Shown here: positions 45,138-52,769 of the stretch, one piece after another
How the letters are laid out: the number at the start of each line of letters is the position of its first letter
Position numbering within the stretch: position 1 is the first letter of the stretch
NCBI GenBank assembly: GCA_023245865.1
Contig: JAHFJN010000001.1
Coordinates: forward strand, 186,001 to 250,000
Origin: Candidatus Peribacteria bacterium
GTDB taxonomy: Bacteria > Patescibacteriota > Gracilibacteria > Peribacterales > Peribacteraceae
Length of the DNA: 64,000 nucleotides
Direction of reading: 5' to 3'
The notes under the pieces: generated by a model
The model's input: the letters and a program-made list of their open reading frames with translations, nothing else
What the model was told of the DNA's origin: nothing
Database searches by the model: none
Program-made: the position numbers and the translations under genes

Positions 45138-46350
45138 CACATTCTCAACGGCTCTTGGTGGCGTCATTGCGAACACATCGCGATCTCTCCTCACGATGCT
45201 CGGCATCATCATCGGTGTTGCATCGGTGGTGCTTATGAGTTCGGTCGGTGCATCAATGAAGCTCGTGATCTTGAGTCAGGTGAGCAGCCTCGGAAGCAAG
45301 AGTATGGTGGTTTTTCCGGGTACGCAGGAGGGAGGGCCTGCCGCCGTGCAGACCGGTCATGACAGTTTGACATTTGAAGATCTGGCGGCTCTGGAGAAAC
45401 TCAGCACCATTCAGGATGCGGCACCCGTGATTTTTCTCACAGGGCAAACATCGTACGGTCGCGAGGAAGCAACGCCACAAGTGTTCGGCATTGTGCCGCA
45501 ATTTTTTCTGAATCAGAACATTGCCATTCAGGACGGACGGTTGATCGACGACAACGACAATCAAGGTGCACGGGCGGTTGCGGTACTTGCACCCGATGCC
45601 GTCCAAAAATTTTTCGGCAATACTGACCCGCTCGGAGAGCGCATCAAGATCGGCGATAATCATTTTACGGTGATCGGCACAACCAAGGCCCTTGGGTCGC
45701 AATTTTTTCAGAATGCTGACGATCGCATCTATGTACCGTTTTCTGTCGCACGCACGATCACGGGACAAAAATATTTGAATTACATCACACTGAAGGCTGT
45801 CGACGATTTTGACCGCTCATTCGATGACATTAAATTCCTGCTTCGTACGCGTCATGGGATTAATAATCCGACGGATGATGAGAAGAAAGATGATTTTGTC
45901 GTTCATAGCTCGGCACAGGCGAATCAGATATTGGGATCCGTGTCACTCGGACTCTCGCTCTTTATCACCACGATTGCCGCGATCTCACTCATTGTCGGTG
46001 GCATCGGCATCATGAATATCATGCTGGTGACTGTCACCGAGCGCACGCGCGAAATCGGCCTTCGCAAAGCCGTCGGTGCGCGAAGTCGCGATATCCTGTT
46101 TCAATTTTTGCTCGAGGCGGTGATGCTGACGGGTCTTGGAGGCATGATCGGCATGGTGCTCGGGATAGGTGCGGCAGGTATCCTCTCCCTCTTGGTCCGC
46201 TATTTTCTTGCGACGTACACCTTTGCCATTTCCATTCCATCCGTTGTTGTTGCCATTTTGATGGCGGCATTCACAGGACTGATCTTCGGGATTTCACCGG
46301 CTAGAAAGGCCTCCCTTTTACATCCCATAGAAGCTTTGCGCTATGAATAA
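45124..46350 (+). CDS. ABC transporter permease, MacB family (first of two)
   Basis: 408 residues from ATG 45124; GTG 45118 is possible. MacB topology: one N-terminal helix (SLLTMLGIIIGVASVVLMSSVG), a large extracytoplasmic domain (~50-280), then three helices with the family pattern LIVGGIGIMNIMLVTVTERT, REIGLRKAVGARSRDI. Start lies within the ATPase gene (14-base overlap). Shares its C-terminal half closely with the next gene, so the pair arose by tandem duplication and probably forms a heterodimer. Confidence 0.93.
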   Translation: MLARDTFSTALGGVIANTSRSLLTMLGIIIGVASVVLMSSVGASMKLVILSQVSSLGSKSMVVFPGTQEGGPAAVQTGHDSLTFEDLAALEKLSTIQDAAPVIFLTGQTSYGREEATPQVFGIVPQFFLNQNIAIQDGRLIDDNDNQGARAVAVLAPDAVQKFFGNTDPLGERIKIGDNHFTVIGTTKALGSQFFQNADDRIYVPFSVARTITGQKYLNYITLKAVDDFDRSFDDIKFLLRTRHGINNPTDDEKKDDFVVHSSAQANQILGSVSLGLSLFITTIAAISLIVGGIGIMNIMLVTVTERTREIGLRKAVGARSRDILFQFLLEAVMLTGLGGMIGMVLGIGAAGILSLLVRYFLATYTFAISIPSVVVAILMAAFTGLIFGISPARKASLLHPIEALRYE

Positions 46351-47557
46351 CAGTGATCTGCTCAGAGCGGCTTTGCGAGGTATTAAGATTCATACATCTC
46401 GTTCATCCCTCACCATGCTCGGCATCATCATCGGTGTTGCGTCGGTGGTGCTTATGGTGTCACTCGGCAACAGTTTTCAGAATTATATTCTCACACAGAT
46501 CGCTACGATCGGTACAAACACGATGGATGTGTTTCCCAAGGGGTTTGAAAAATTTGGCGGGAATCTCGATTCGTTGACGTATGAAGATGAAGGCGCAATC
46601 AAGCAATTGTCGACCGTCGAACGTGTCACGCCGATTATTATCGTCGGAAAGCCCGTTCACTATGGCAAAGAAGAAGTGTCACCCATGGTCATGGGAGCGG
46701 AGCGAACACTCTTCGGCAATTACGGTCTGACGCTCGATCATGGTCGACTGCTTGAACAGAGCGATGAAGATGGTGCCAAGGCGGTCGCGGTGCTCGCATA
46801 CCAGACTGCAGTCGATCTGTTTGGAAACAGGGATCCCGTCGGACAAAAAATTACAGTCGGGGAATCTTCTTTTCTTGTCGTTGGAGTGCTCAGGAGCATG
46901 GGGTCGGCGCTTCTGCAAAATCTCGACAAGCCGGTTTTCATTCCGTTCTCGACCGCACGAGCGGCCTCGGGTCAGAAATTCCTCAGCTTCATCAATCTTA
47001 AGACGATCGGGGACAGTGCTCTCGCAAAGCAAGATATTACGTCGCTGCTGCGACAACGTCATCACATCCAAAATCCGGGCAATGATCCGGATAAAGATGA
47101 TTTCATTGCGCGTGGCGCGGAGCAAGTGACCGGTATCGTGAATTCCGTAACGCTCGGTCTCACGATTTTCCTCGCGCTTGTCGCGGGAATTTCACTGATT
47201 GTGGGTGGCATCGGCATCATGAATATCATGCTGGTATCTGTTACCGAGAGAACGCGAGAAATCGGCCTTCGCAAAGCCGTCGGTGCGCGCAGGCGCGACA
47301 TCCTCCTGCAATTTCTTCTTGAGGCCGTGATGTTGACCGTGACGGGAGGACTTGTCGGGATTGCTGTGGGCGGAGTGGCAGGATGGTTACTCTCGGTGAT
47401 CGCTGCAAAGTTTTTGGGAGAATTTTCCTTCGTGCTCTCGATCACGGCGATCGCACTCGCAGTATGCATGGCGGTAGGAACAGGATTGATTTTTGGAATC
47501 TATCCGGCACGAAGAGCATCCACTCTAAGTCCGATCGATGCTCTGAAATACGAATGA
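46343..47557 (+). CDS. ABC transporter permease, MacB family (second of two)
   Basis: 404 residues. Overlaps the first permease by eight bases. Same topology: SSLTMLGIIIGVASVVLMVSLG, extracytoplasmic domain, LIVGGIGIMNIMLVSVTERT, REIGLRKAVGARRRDI. DNA around the two LGIIIGVASVVL motifs is almost identical between the genes. The external domains differ, suggesting distinct contacts with the adaptor or substrate. Confidence 0.93.
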   Translation: MNNSDLLRAALRGIKIHTSRSSLTMLGIIIGVASVVLMVSLGNSFQNYILTQIATIGTNTMDVFPKGFEKFGGNLDSLTYEDEGAIKQLSTVERVTPIIIVGKPVHYGKEEVSPMVMGAERTLFGNYGLTLDHGRLLEQSDEDGAKAVAVLAYQTAVDLFGNRDPVGQKITVGESSFLVVGVLRSMGSALLQNLDKPVFIPFSTARAASGQKFLSFINLKTIGDSALAKQDITSLLRQRHHIQNPGNDPDKDDFIARGAEQVTGIVNSVTLGLTIFLALVAGISLIVGGIGIMNIMLVSVTERTREIGLRKAVGARRRDILLQFLLEAVMLTVTGGLVGIAVGGVAGWLLSVIAAKFLGEFSFVLSITAIALAVCMAVGTGLIFGIYPARRASTLSPIDALKYE

Positions 47558-47571
47558 TGTTCACGTGTCAT

Positions 47572-47628
47572 CCTGAGCCCGCCGTAGCACTCTGGGCAAA
47601 GGAGGGAGCCCTGTCGAAGGACCGATGG
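47572..47628. repeat. REP-like palindromic fragment downstream of the MacB operon
   Basis: GTCATCCTGAGC...CCCTGTCGAAGGACCGATGG, the same family as at 23222 and 52735. Imperfect arms around an unrelated GGCAAAGGAGGGAG centre. Confidence 0.5.
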
Positions 47629-47633
47629 AGGCA

Positions 47634-47661
47634 TTGCGATTTGAGTAAATTACCCTACACT
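47634..47661 (+). promoter_or_regulatory. Promoter of the lipoprotein gene
   Basis: TTGCGA, 16-nt spacer, TACACT, 7 nt to the ATG at 47669. Confidence 0.5.
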
Positions 47662-47668
47662 TTGCACT

Positions 47669-48307
47669 ATGCTTTTCTCTTTCAGAAGGACCGTCATTCT
47701 CGGACTTGCGCTTTGCTCCCTTGTGGCATGCACGTCAAAAGGTGCCAAGGTTCCTTTTCCGACGACCCTTCCGGACGAGCAGGTGCTCGACGACACGTAC
47801 AACCGTTTGCATCACGATCTCTCACCGTTATCGGCGTATCATTTTCAGATCATGATTCCCACGCCCTGGAAGACGTTGAGTACAAAAATCACCAAAGCAC
47901 CGGAGAAAGGGGGTCTTGCCGATGTGGGCATCTTTCGGGAACCGGGTGATTGGATGAAAAATGACAACGCCCCGATCAATGGTGAAATTTCCGTCAGTGT
48001 CCTCAATGTAGAGGGCGATACGCAAACACCCGCCGCATGGTTGGAAACCATCCTCAAGAAAAACACAAAAGGATTCACCGTTTTGAATCACCGGTCCATT
48101 CCTTCCGCCTCTGGTGAGGTGTCAGATATCCTCATTACATATCAGAGCGGCAGCGACACGATCATTTCCCGATTGATGGCGCTCAAGCGAGGCAATGAAA
48201 TGTTCGTGATTACAGGGAGCGACACTGCAAAAGGATACGAGAAAACGGCGGAGGTTTTCGCTGTTGCGGTGCAGACGTTTAAGCTCGATCCGCTTGAGAA
48301 GAAATAA
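47669..48307 (+). CDS. Putative lipoprotein (family not recognised)
   Basis: 212 residues. Signal peptide LGLALCSLVAC ends in a lipobox-like LVAC, so Cys21 would be lipidated and the protein anchored to the outer membrane face. The mature part is mixed alpha/beta (YHFQIMIPTPWKTLSTKI, ISVSVLNVEGDTQTPAAWLE, DILITYQSGSDTIISRLMAL) and resembles PsbP/DUF1795-type one-domain lipoproteins in outline only. It follows the MacB operon on its own promoter and may still belong to it. Function unknown. Confidence 0.7.
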   Translation: MLFSFRRTVILGLALCSLVACTSKGAKVPFPTTLPDEQVLDDTYNRLHHDLSPLSAYHFQIMIPTPWKTLSTKITKAPEKGGLADVGIFREPGDWMKNDNAPINGEISVSVLNVEGDTQTPAAWLETILKKNTKGFTVLNHRSIPSASGEVSDILITYQSGSDTIISRLMALKRGNEMFVITGSDTAKGYEKTAEVFAVAVQTFKLDPLEKK

Positions 48308-48316
48308 AAAATGGGA

Positions 48317-48337
48317 GGAGACGGAAGATCCGTCTCC
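48317..48337 (-). terminator. Terminator for leftward transcription
   Basis: Perfect 9-bp stem GGAGACGGA-AGA-TCCGTCTCC. On the minus strand it is followed by TCCCATTTTTTAT, so it terminates the small minus-strand unit. On the plus strand no T-run follows. Confidence 0.65.
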
Positions 48338-48349
48338 AGCCCACTGTTG

Positions 48350-48412
48350 TTATATCAATGCCTTCAACGCATGGATCATAGAGAAGGCAAGGACTGCCAT
48401 GAATGCCATGAA
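48350..48412 (-). CDS. Possible tiny membrane peptide following the 63-residue gene
   Basis: Minus-strand TTG (or internal ATG) reads LFMAFMAVLAFSMIHALKAL then I and TAA, about 20 residues, one membrane helix. It sits between the 63-residue gene and the terminator. It may instead be the C-terminal end of that gene reached by a frameshift. Weak evidence. Confidence 0.25.
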   Translation of the reverse strand, partial: FMAFMAVLAFSMIHALKALI

Positions 48413-48426
48413 TAGCAATTCATTTG

Positions 48427-48618
48427 CTACGGTTGATTCATGGCTGCTTCGACGTTGGTTACATCTGGAGATGTCGCCCGTTCCTCCGCTGCATGGTCGT
48501 AGATGCGCAGTCTTGCAGTTGCATCGGGTTCCACCCGAGCACGACGGAGGTGACTGAGATCGACACCGAGTCGTTTGTCGATCTTCATCAACGCTTTTCC
48601 AGTGACGTCTGTCGACAT
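48427..48618 (-). CDS. 63-residue small protein with its own promoter and terminator
   Basis: MSTDVTGKALMKIDKRLGVD and so on, charged and soluble; no family recognised. Evidence that it is a gene: a near-consensus promoter upstream, a Shine-Dalgarno-like AAGGA eight bases before the ATG, a normal codon mix and a strong terminator downstream. Immediately after its stop, another frame encodes a hydrophobic tail (VANELLFMAFMAVLAFSMIH, then ALKALI, ending 48350). The tail could be a second tiny ORF or be joined by frameshifting. The 90-residue ORF in the track (48350-48622) is that alternative frame; its first 60 residues look unnatural. Confidence 0.5.
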   Translation of the reverse strand: MSTDVTGKALMKIDKRLGVDLSHLRRARVEPDATARLRIYDHAAEERATSPDVTNVEAAMNQP

Positions 48619-48668
48619 TCATTTGTTCCTTTCATGTTCCAGTGGAGAGAAAAAACAACAGTTTTAAT

Positions 48669-48696
48669 ATTATAATATAATTCAAATATATTGCAA
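48669..48696 (-). promoter_or_regulatory. Promoter of the 63-residue small gene
   Basis: Minus strand TTGCAA, 16-nt spacer, TATAAT, with a ~50-base leader before the ATG. Unlike most promoters here, it gives a real leader with a Shine-Dalgarno sequence. Confidence 0.6.
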
Positions 48697-48734
48697 TACG
48701 TTCAATCCACGAAATGCTTATGTAAACCTCTCTC

Positions 48735-48763
48735 CCTTGCCCTCTCGCATGGGAAGAGGGCAG
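48735..48763. repeat. Hairpin just before the NodB-fusion gene
   Basis: TGCCCTCT...AGAGGGCA arms around CGCATGGGA. This is the common CCCTCTCCC-type intergenic repeat form and lies in the region the ORF track translates as the N-terminal extension. It argues for the later ATG. Confidence 0.45.
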
Positions 48764-48772
48764 AATGCAGCG

Positions 48773-50962
48773 ATGCGCATAGTCAAACGCAACATCGATA
48801 TTGTCGTTGCTGTCGGTGTGCTCCTTTTCTTCGCAGTACTCCTCCTCTCCCTCAAAAATCCAACGTCCCTCGATGACGGGCTGAGACATTTCACGATGGC
48901 AGCGCTCATGCGTGATCGCGGAATATTCGCCGTCCCAGGGTGGAGCGTTTTTTTCTATGAAGGATACTTAAGCACGCTCCATGCCGATCCGTGGTTTCTC
49001 TCGAATGTCGTGATGATTCCATTTACGTATTTTTCCATTGCGGAAGGTTTGCATCTCTTCATTCTTGCAGAATTGGTCGTTCTTCTCACTGGATGCCTGC
49101 TGCTCCTTCGAACGTTCTCTCTCACGCCGATTGCACGCGCTCTGTTTCTTTTCCTCATCATCTTTGGTGATTTGCAGTTTCTGGGACGATTTTTGCTCGG
49201 GAGACCGTATGCCTTGATGACAGGTGTTACGCTGCTGCTCCTCTGGGCGATTCTGAAAAATCGATGGGCTCTTGCAACACTGTTTCTTGCGCTGAGCGTT
49301 CTGCTTTCTCAGCTCTTTGTCTTTCCTCTCTTGATCGCTGTGTGCGCTCTACCGGCATATTTCTTTGCGGGCAGGGTCGCACATTGCAAATCATTATTTG
49401 CAGTTATCATCCTCGGACTTGCGGCGGGGTTTACCCTTCACCCGTATCCTGCGGAATATCTTTCGTACATCACGACGGTATTTCTGCAGATTCCATTTTT
49501 GAAAAGTGTCGGTCTTTCGGTCGAAATGCAGAGCAGTATCACCGATCTCTCATTCATGAGTGTGACGATTGCCGTTGGCTTTGCCGCATTGACTGTCTTG
49601 ATCCTTGGAACGAGAGGCTATCGACGACGATTGTTGTACGATCCTGTGATACTACTTCTTTCCATTCTCCTCGTCATCTTTGGATGTGCGTTTCTTCTGT
49701 GGGTGCGGATGATCGATCTGCTGTGGCCTGTTCTCATTCTCTTCATCGCAAGATTGTACACAGTGGATGCAGCTCTTCTTCTGACGATGCGACAAATATT
49801 CTTGCCGGGGCATTTTCGCCTTCGGTGGATCGCTGGCGCTCTGTCAGTACTGATCGTCATGCAAGTGATCGCAACACCGCGCGCATTCATGAAAAATGAT
49901 GCGGGAAATTCTCTCCGTTCATTTGATGCATTGCGTCTGATTCCTTCCGGCGCTCGCGTGCTCAATCTCGACTGGGACAGATTTTTCCCGTACGTAGCAG
50001 TGCGGCCAGATCTCGAGTACGCAACCGGCATTGATCCGTCATTCACATACCTTACCGATCCCGCCATCGCCGAAGATCTCCATCACCTTCACGAGAGCGG
50101 TGCGACTGTCGAGTCTTTGCAGAGAATCCTCGAAGCGTATCCCTCGGATTATCTCCTCGTCGATGTGAGCAAACAGATTCCAGGTCACGGTTCCGGTGCT
50201 GCACTTTCCGAACTTTCCCTCGTCGCTCATTCCGGTGGCATCATGTTGTTTCACATTGGGCATGCACTTCCTGCTGCTGCCGGTACGGGTAGCGTCGTCA
50301 CGCACGTAAAACCATTTCGCGTCCCGATCTTGATGTATCACTATATCCGCGACCTGCCGAGGTCCAGGGATAAAGTAGGTATTGGTCTCACCGTCACGCC
50401 TGCAACATTTGAGATTCAGTTGGATTATTTGCAGAAGAAGGGATATCACACCGTGAGCTTTTCGCAACTGTCAGATTCGGGAGCCGCACTTCCAAGTAAA
50501 CCGATCATCCTGACATTCGATGATGGCTACGAGGACGCGTACACAGAGGCTGTTCCGATGCTCCTCAAGCACAAGATGACCGCGACGTTCTACATTGTGA
50601 CGGGATTCATAGGGAAAAAGAATTACCTCACGTGGGAACAACTACGCGCGATGACAGGGTCAGGGATGGAGATCGGCGCACACACTGCTCATCATCTGGA
50701 TCTGCGTAAACTCACACTTGCTGAGCAGACGCGCGAGATAGCAAATTGCATTCAATTGCTTCAGGAAACACTCGGGATTCATATCTGGAGTTTCGCCTAT
50801 CCCGCGGGTAAATACACCGCGACGACGATGCATCTGCTCGAAGAAGCCGGTGTGCCGTTCGCCGTTACGACGCACAAAGGAATTGCAACGGAACTCCAAG
50901 ATCCTTTGGAACTCCCACGCGTCCGTATGAATAACGAGGTGAAGATGCGGAAGATGTTTTAG
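48773..50962 (+). CDS. Polytopic membrane domain fused to a NodB-type polysaccharide deacetylase
   Basis: 729 residues from ATG 48773 (MRIVKRNIDIVV); the track begins 12 codons earlier inside a hairpin. Residues ~1-400 carry about ten membrane helices with a GT-C-like first loop (SLKNPTSLDDGLRHFTMAAL). Residues ~400-505 form an outside linker. Residues ~515-729 are a NodB domain: PILMYHYIRD, LTFDDGYEDAYTEAVPML (catalytic Asp pair), MEIGAHTAHHLDL (metal His pair) and SFAYPAGKYTATTM. Deacetylases of this class act on chitin-like or peptidoglycan sugars. Joining it to a glycosyltransferase-like membrane part suggests a single protein that exports or assembles and edits a surface glycan. Confidence 0.78.
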   Translation: MRIVKRNIDIVVAVGVLLFFAVLLLSLKNPTSLDDGLRHFTMAALMRDRGIFAVPGWSVFFYEGYLSTLHADPWFLSNVVMIPFTYFSIAEGLHLFILAELVVLLTGCLLLLRTFSLTPIARALFLFLIIFGDLQFLGRFLLGRPYALMTGVTLLLLWAILKNRWALATLFLALSVLLSQLFVFPLLIAVCALPAYFFAGRVAHCKSLFAVIILGLAAGFTLHPYPAEYLSYITTVFLQIPFLKSVGLSVEMQSSITDLSFMSVTIAVGFAALTVLILGTRGYRRRLLYDPVILLLSILLVIFGCAFLLWVRMIDLLWPVLILFIARLYTVDAALLLTMRQIFLPGHFRLRWIAGALSVLIVMQVIATPRAFMKNDAGNSLRSFDALRLIPSGARVLNLDWDRFFPYVAVRPDLEYATGIDPSFTYLTDPAIAEDLHHLHESGATVESLQRILEAYPSDYLLVDVSKQIPGHGSGAALSELSLVAHSGGIMLFHIGHALPAAAGTGSVVTHVKPFRVPILMYHYIRDLPRSRDKVGIGLTVTPATFEIQLDYLQKKGYHTVSFSQLSDSGAALPSKPIILTFDDGYEDAYTEAVPMLLKHKMTATFYIVTGFIGKKNYLTWEQLRAMTGSGMEIGAHTAHHLDLRKLTLAEQTREIANCIQLLQETLGIHIWSFAYPAGKYTATTMHLLEEAGVPFAVTTHKGIATELQDPLELPRVRMNNEVKMRKMF

Positions 50963-50981
50963 TGGTGGGCCGGGAAGGACT
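50957..50981. repeat. Duplicated 3' end of tRNA-Tyr (att-like direct repeat)
   Basis: 25 bases identical to 51030-51054, covering the CCA end and acceptor stem of tRNA-Tyr (TTTTAGTGGTGGGCCGGGAA plus GGACT). It overlaps the stop codon of the NodB-fusion gene. The spacing is 73 bp. Such repeats arise when elements integrate at, or excise from, tRNA 3' ends. Confidence 0.65.
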
Positions 50982-51035
50982 TCCTTGGTCAGGCTCAGGA
51001 TAAACTTCTCGTCCTTCCGACTCGATTGATTTTAG

Positions 51036-51121
51036 TGGTGGGCCGGGAAGGACTCGAACCTTCGAAGGCGTAAGCCACCAGATTTACAGTCTGGCCCGTT
51101 TGACCGCTTCGGTACCGACCC
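51036..51121 (-). tRNA. tRNA-Tyr (GTA)
   Basis: 86 nt with encoded CCA. Acceptor GGGTCGG pairs with CCGGCCC (one G-T), discriminator A. Anticodon loop CTGTAAA, anticodon GTA. Long variable arm, as expected for bacterial tRNA-Tyr. T arm AGGTTCGAGTCCT. Its 3' end is repeated 73 bp downstream. Confidence 0.96.
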
Positions 51122-51146
51122 ACATGTAAATTATATCGCATATTGA

Positions 51147-51392
51147 TCATCCTATCCACCAACGCCTGATCCACGGCAGCGACAATGTCGAGAGCATGTA
51201 GCCGCCTGTGGGTACCAATGCACTGAGGGCGAAATGTTCGATGTCGATCAACCAGAGAAAGAGCAGGGATGTCAGGTAGGTGAGTGCCGCGATACTGAGG
51301 CGACGGGTCCAGCTTACTTCCCACGCTTTGTCCGCCTCTACGCGACGATTGCGTTCTTCGATTGAGGCGACTCTTTGTTCTATGTCGGACAT
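51147..51392 (-). CDS. Small two-helix membrane protein with N-terminal coiled coil
   Basis: 81 residues from ATG 51392 (MSDIEQRVASIEERNRRVEA); the track adds 52 unlikely residues upstream. A short coiled coil, then KAWEVSWTRRLSIAALTYLT and SLLFLWLIDIEHFALSALVP, ending PWIRRWW. Similar small proteins are widespread in CPR genomes; no function is known. Minus-strand TATCAT lies exactly six bases before the ATG. It shares a 22-bp divergent gap with the EamA gene. Confidence 0.68.
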   Translation of the reverse strand: MSDIEQRVASIEERNRRVEADKAWEVSWTRRLSIAALTYLTSLLFLWLIDIEHFALSALVPTGGYMLSTLSLPWIRRWWIG

Positions 51393-51403
51393 GGAAGTAT
51401 GAT
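51375..51403 (+). promoter_or_regulatory. Promoter of the EamA gene
   Basis: TTGTTC, 17-nt spacer, TATGAT, 11 nt to the ATG at 51415. The divergent gene's -10 (minus TATCAT at 51399-51404) overlaps this -10, so the two promoters compete for the same DNA. Confidence 0.6.
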
Positions 51404-51414
51404 AACATTTTTTC

Positions 51415-52308
51415 ATGAATATTCGCACCAACGAACGCAAAGGTGAATTGTATATTGTCGCAGAGGCGTTGCTGTGGAGTTTGTTTCCGGTCGTCACCAT
51501 ACTGACGTTTACAGATGTAAGCCCGCTTTTTTCGGCTGCTTTGAACACGCTGATCTCTTCTTTGTTCTTTGCATTGGTTTTGACCGTGAAGGGCGGGTGG
51601 CGTCAATTTCGCAACTGCCCCCCGTGGAAAGACATTCTGGTTTCCACGCTCTTCATCGGGATCATTCTCTATGCGTTTTTCTTTCTGGGCCTCCGGCATA
51701 CGACCGCGGGCAATGCGGCGATCATGGGACTCATGGAAGTGTTCTTTTCATTCTTCATTTTGGGTGTCGTGATCAAGCACGAATCCCTCATTCCATCGCA
51801 GCTGTTCGGTGGTGCCTGTATGGTCGCGGGTGCGCTCTTCATATTGCTTCCGAAGGCCTCGGGATGGCACAGCGGAGATTTGTTGGTGCTGGCCGGGACC
51901 GCATTCCCTCCGATCGGGAATATGTTCGCTCAGCGCGCTCGGGCGCGTGTGAGCGGAGAATTCATCCTGTTCGCGCGCAGCATTATCAGCGGACTTTTTC
52001 TTCTTGCGCTGGCATTCGTCTTCGAGCCTGCTCCTGCTATGCAGCACATGGCAGCTTCATGGCAATTTCTCTTCTTGAATGGGCTGATCCTCTTCGGAGT
52101 TTCAAAAATTCTTTGGATCGAGGGAATACGATTGATCCCGATCACGAAGGCGATTTCTCTCGCGAGCATTGGACCGCTCTTCACGCTGGTCTTTGCCTAC
52201 TTCATTTTGAGCGAGCGTGTGACGATCTATCAAATTGCAGGATTCGTTCCGATTGCGATTGGTATCTACATCCTCACGAGGACAAAGGGCACAGCGATCG
52301 CATCATAA
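51415..52308 (+). CDS. EamA/DMT-family transporter
   Basis: 297 residues, ten membrane helices in two EamA repeats. First repeat ELYIVAEALLWSLFPVVTIL to LGLRHTTAGNAAIMGLMEVFFSFFI; second with GDLLVLAGTAFPPIGNMFAQRA to ITKAISLASIGPLFTLVFAY, where the PLFTxxxAYxxLxE end is typical. Drug/metabolite transporters of this family export amino acids, nucleotides or sugars, but substrate cannot be told. The window holds a second EamA gene at 60449. Confidence 0.88.
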   Translation: MNIRTNERKGELYIVAEALLWSLFPVVTILTFTDVSPLFSAALNTLISSLFFALVLTVKGGWRQFRNCPPWKDILVSTLFIGIILYAFFFLGLRHTTAGNAAIMGLMEVFFSFFILGVVIKHESLIPSQLFGGACMVAGALFILLPKASGWHSGDLLVLAGTAFPPIGNMFAQRARARVSGEFILFARSIISGLFLLALAFVFEPAPAMQHMAASWQFLFLNGLILFGVSKILWIEGIRLIPITKAISLASIGPLFTLVFAYFILSERVTIYQIAGFVPIAIGIYILTRTKGTAIAS

Positions 52309-52313
52309 AAGAT

Positions 52314-52340
52314 GACCACCCGCACAAGCGTGGGGTGGTC
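52314..52340 (-). terminator. Terminator after csrA
   Basis: GACCACCC...GGGTGGTC, an 8-bp stem, followed on the minus strand by ATCTTTTATG. Located between convergent EamA and csrA genes. Confidence 0.6.
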
Positions 52341-52361
52341 GATCTTCGCTTCGTGCGTTTG

Positions 52362-52571
52362 TTACGAAGCGAGTCGTGGACGCTGATCTTCATCAGTGTC
52401 CTGTTGGCTCTGGGGGTTGTTTGGAGGGACTTCCGACCGACGAACTCTAACTGAAGTCGGTGCTTCGATGCCCAGCCTCACACGATTTCCTTCGATGCTG
52501 ACAATCTTGACTTTGATTGTCTCGTCGTCGATGTAAATCGTCTCCCCAGGTTTTCGTGACAGAACCAACAT
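52362..52571 (-). CDS. csrA: Carbon storage regulator CsrA
   Basis: 69 residues from ATG 52571. MLVLSRKPGETIYIDDETIK, then IVSIEGNRVRLGIEAP and VRVRRSEV match CsrA, including the RNA-contacting LVLSRKxGE strand and RRSEV (family RxEI/V). The C-terminal tail (NPQSQQDTDEDQRP) is acidic and extra. CsrA binds GGA motifs in mRNA leaders. Its own leader has a strong GGAGG nine bases before the ATG and a second GGA directly after it (GGAGGATCC), so autorepression is possible. This contrasts with the leaderless genes around it. Confidence 0.93.
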   Translation of the reverse strand: MLVLSRKPGETIYIDDETIKVKIVSIEGNRVRLGIEAPTSVRVRRSEVPPNNPQSQQDTDEDQRPRLAS

Positions 52572-52599
52572 AATTCGGATCCTCCGAAGTGAACTGTTC
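52562..52599 (-). promoter_or_regulatory. csrA ribosome-binding site with overlapping GGA motifs
   Basis: Minus strand CACTTCGGAGGATCCGAATT then ATG. GGAGG is a full Shine-Dalgarno with 9-nt spacing. The GGAGGATCC string offers two adjacent GGA sites for CsrA itself. Confidence 0.55.
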
Positions 52600-52706
52600 C
52601 GACTCGATCTCCAGATCAAGCAACACGGAACATGGCAAGTATACAACAATCAATGATTGTATCAAGTCATAAAACTGACATTTGTCTACTTTTTTCTTTC
52701 TTCAAC

Positions 52707-52769
52707 AGGCTCCCGCCTTCGCCAAAAATGCGGAGCCTGCCCTGAGCATGCCGAAGGGGTCGGGCAGGC
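52707..52769. repeat. Two overlapping, mutually exclusive hairpins (REP-like)
   Basis: AGGCTCC (52707) pairs with GGAGCCT (52732-52738), and GCCTGCCC (52735-52742) pairs with GGGCAGGC (52762-52769). The GCCT is shared, so only one can form. The second has the CCTGAGCATGCCGAAGG centre of the dispersed repeat family. Lies between csrA and the cupredoxin gene. Confidence 0.55.

Noticed and set aside
45250-47300. Possible third transporter or recombination of the two MacB permease genes
   Set aside because: The near-identical stretches around LGIIIGVASVVL and GIGIMNIMLV are explained by tandem duplication and shared family constraint; both genes are intact.
51474-52454. 326-residue plus-strand ORF overlapping the EamA gene
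   Set aside because: Out-of-frame shadow with Cys/His/Arg-rich composition; the EamA frame has membrane helices and family motifs.
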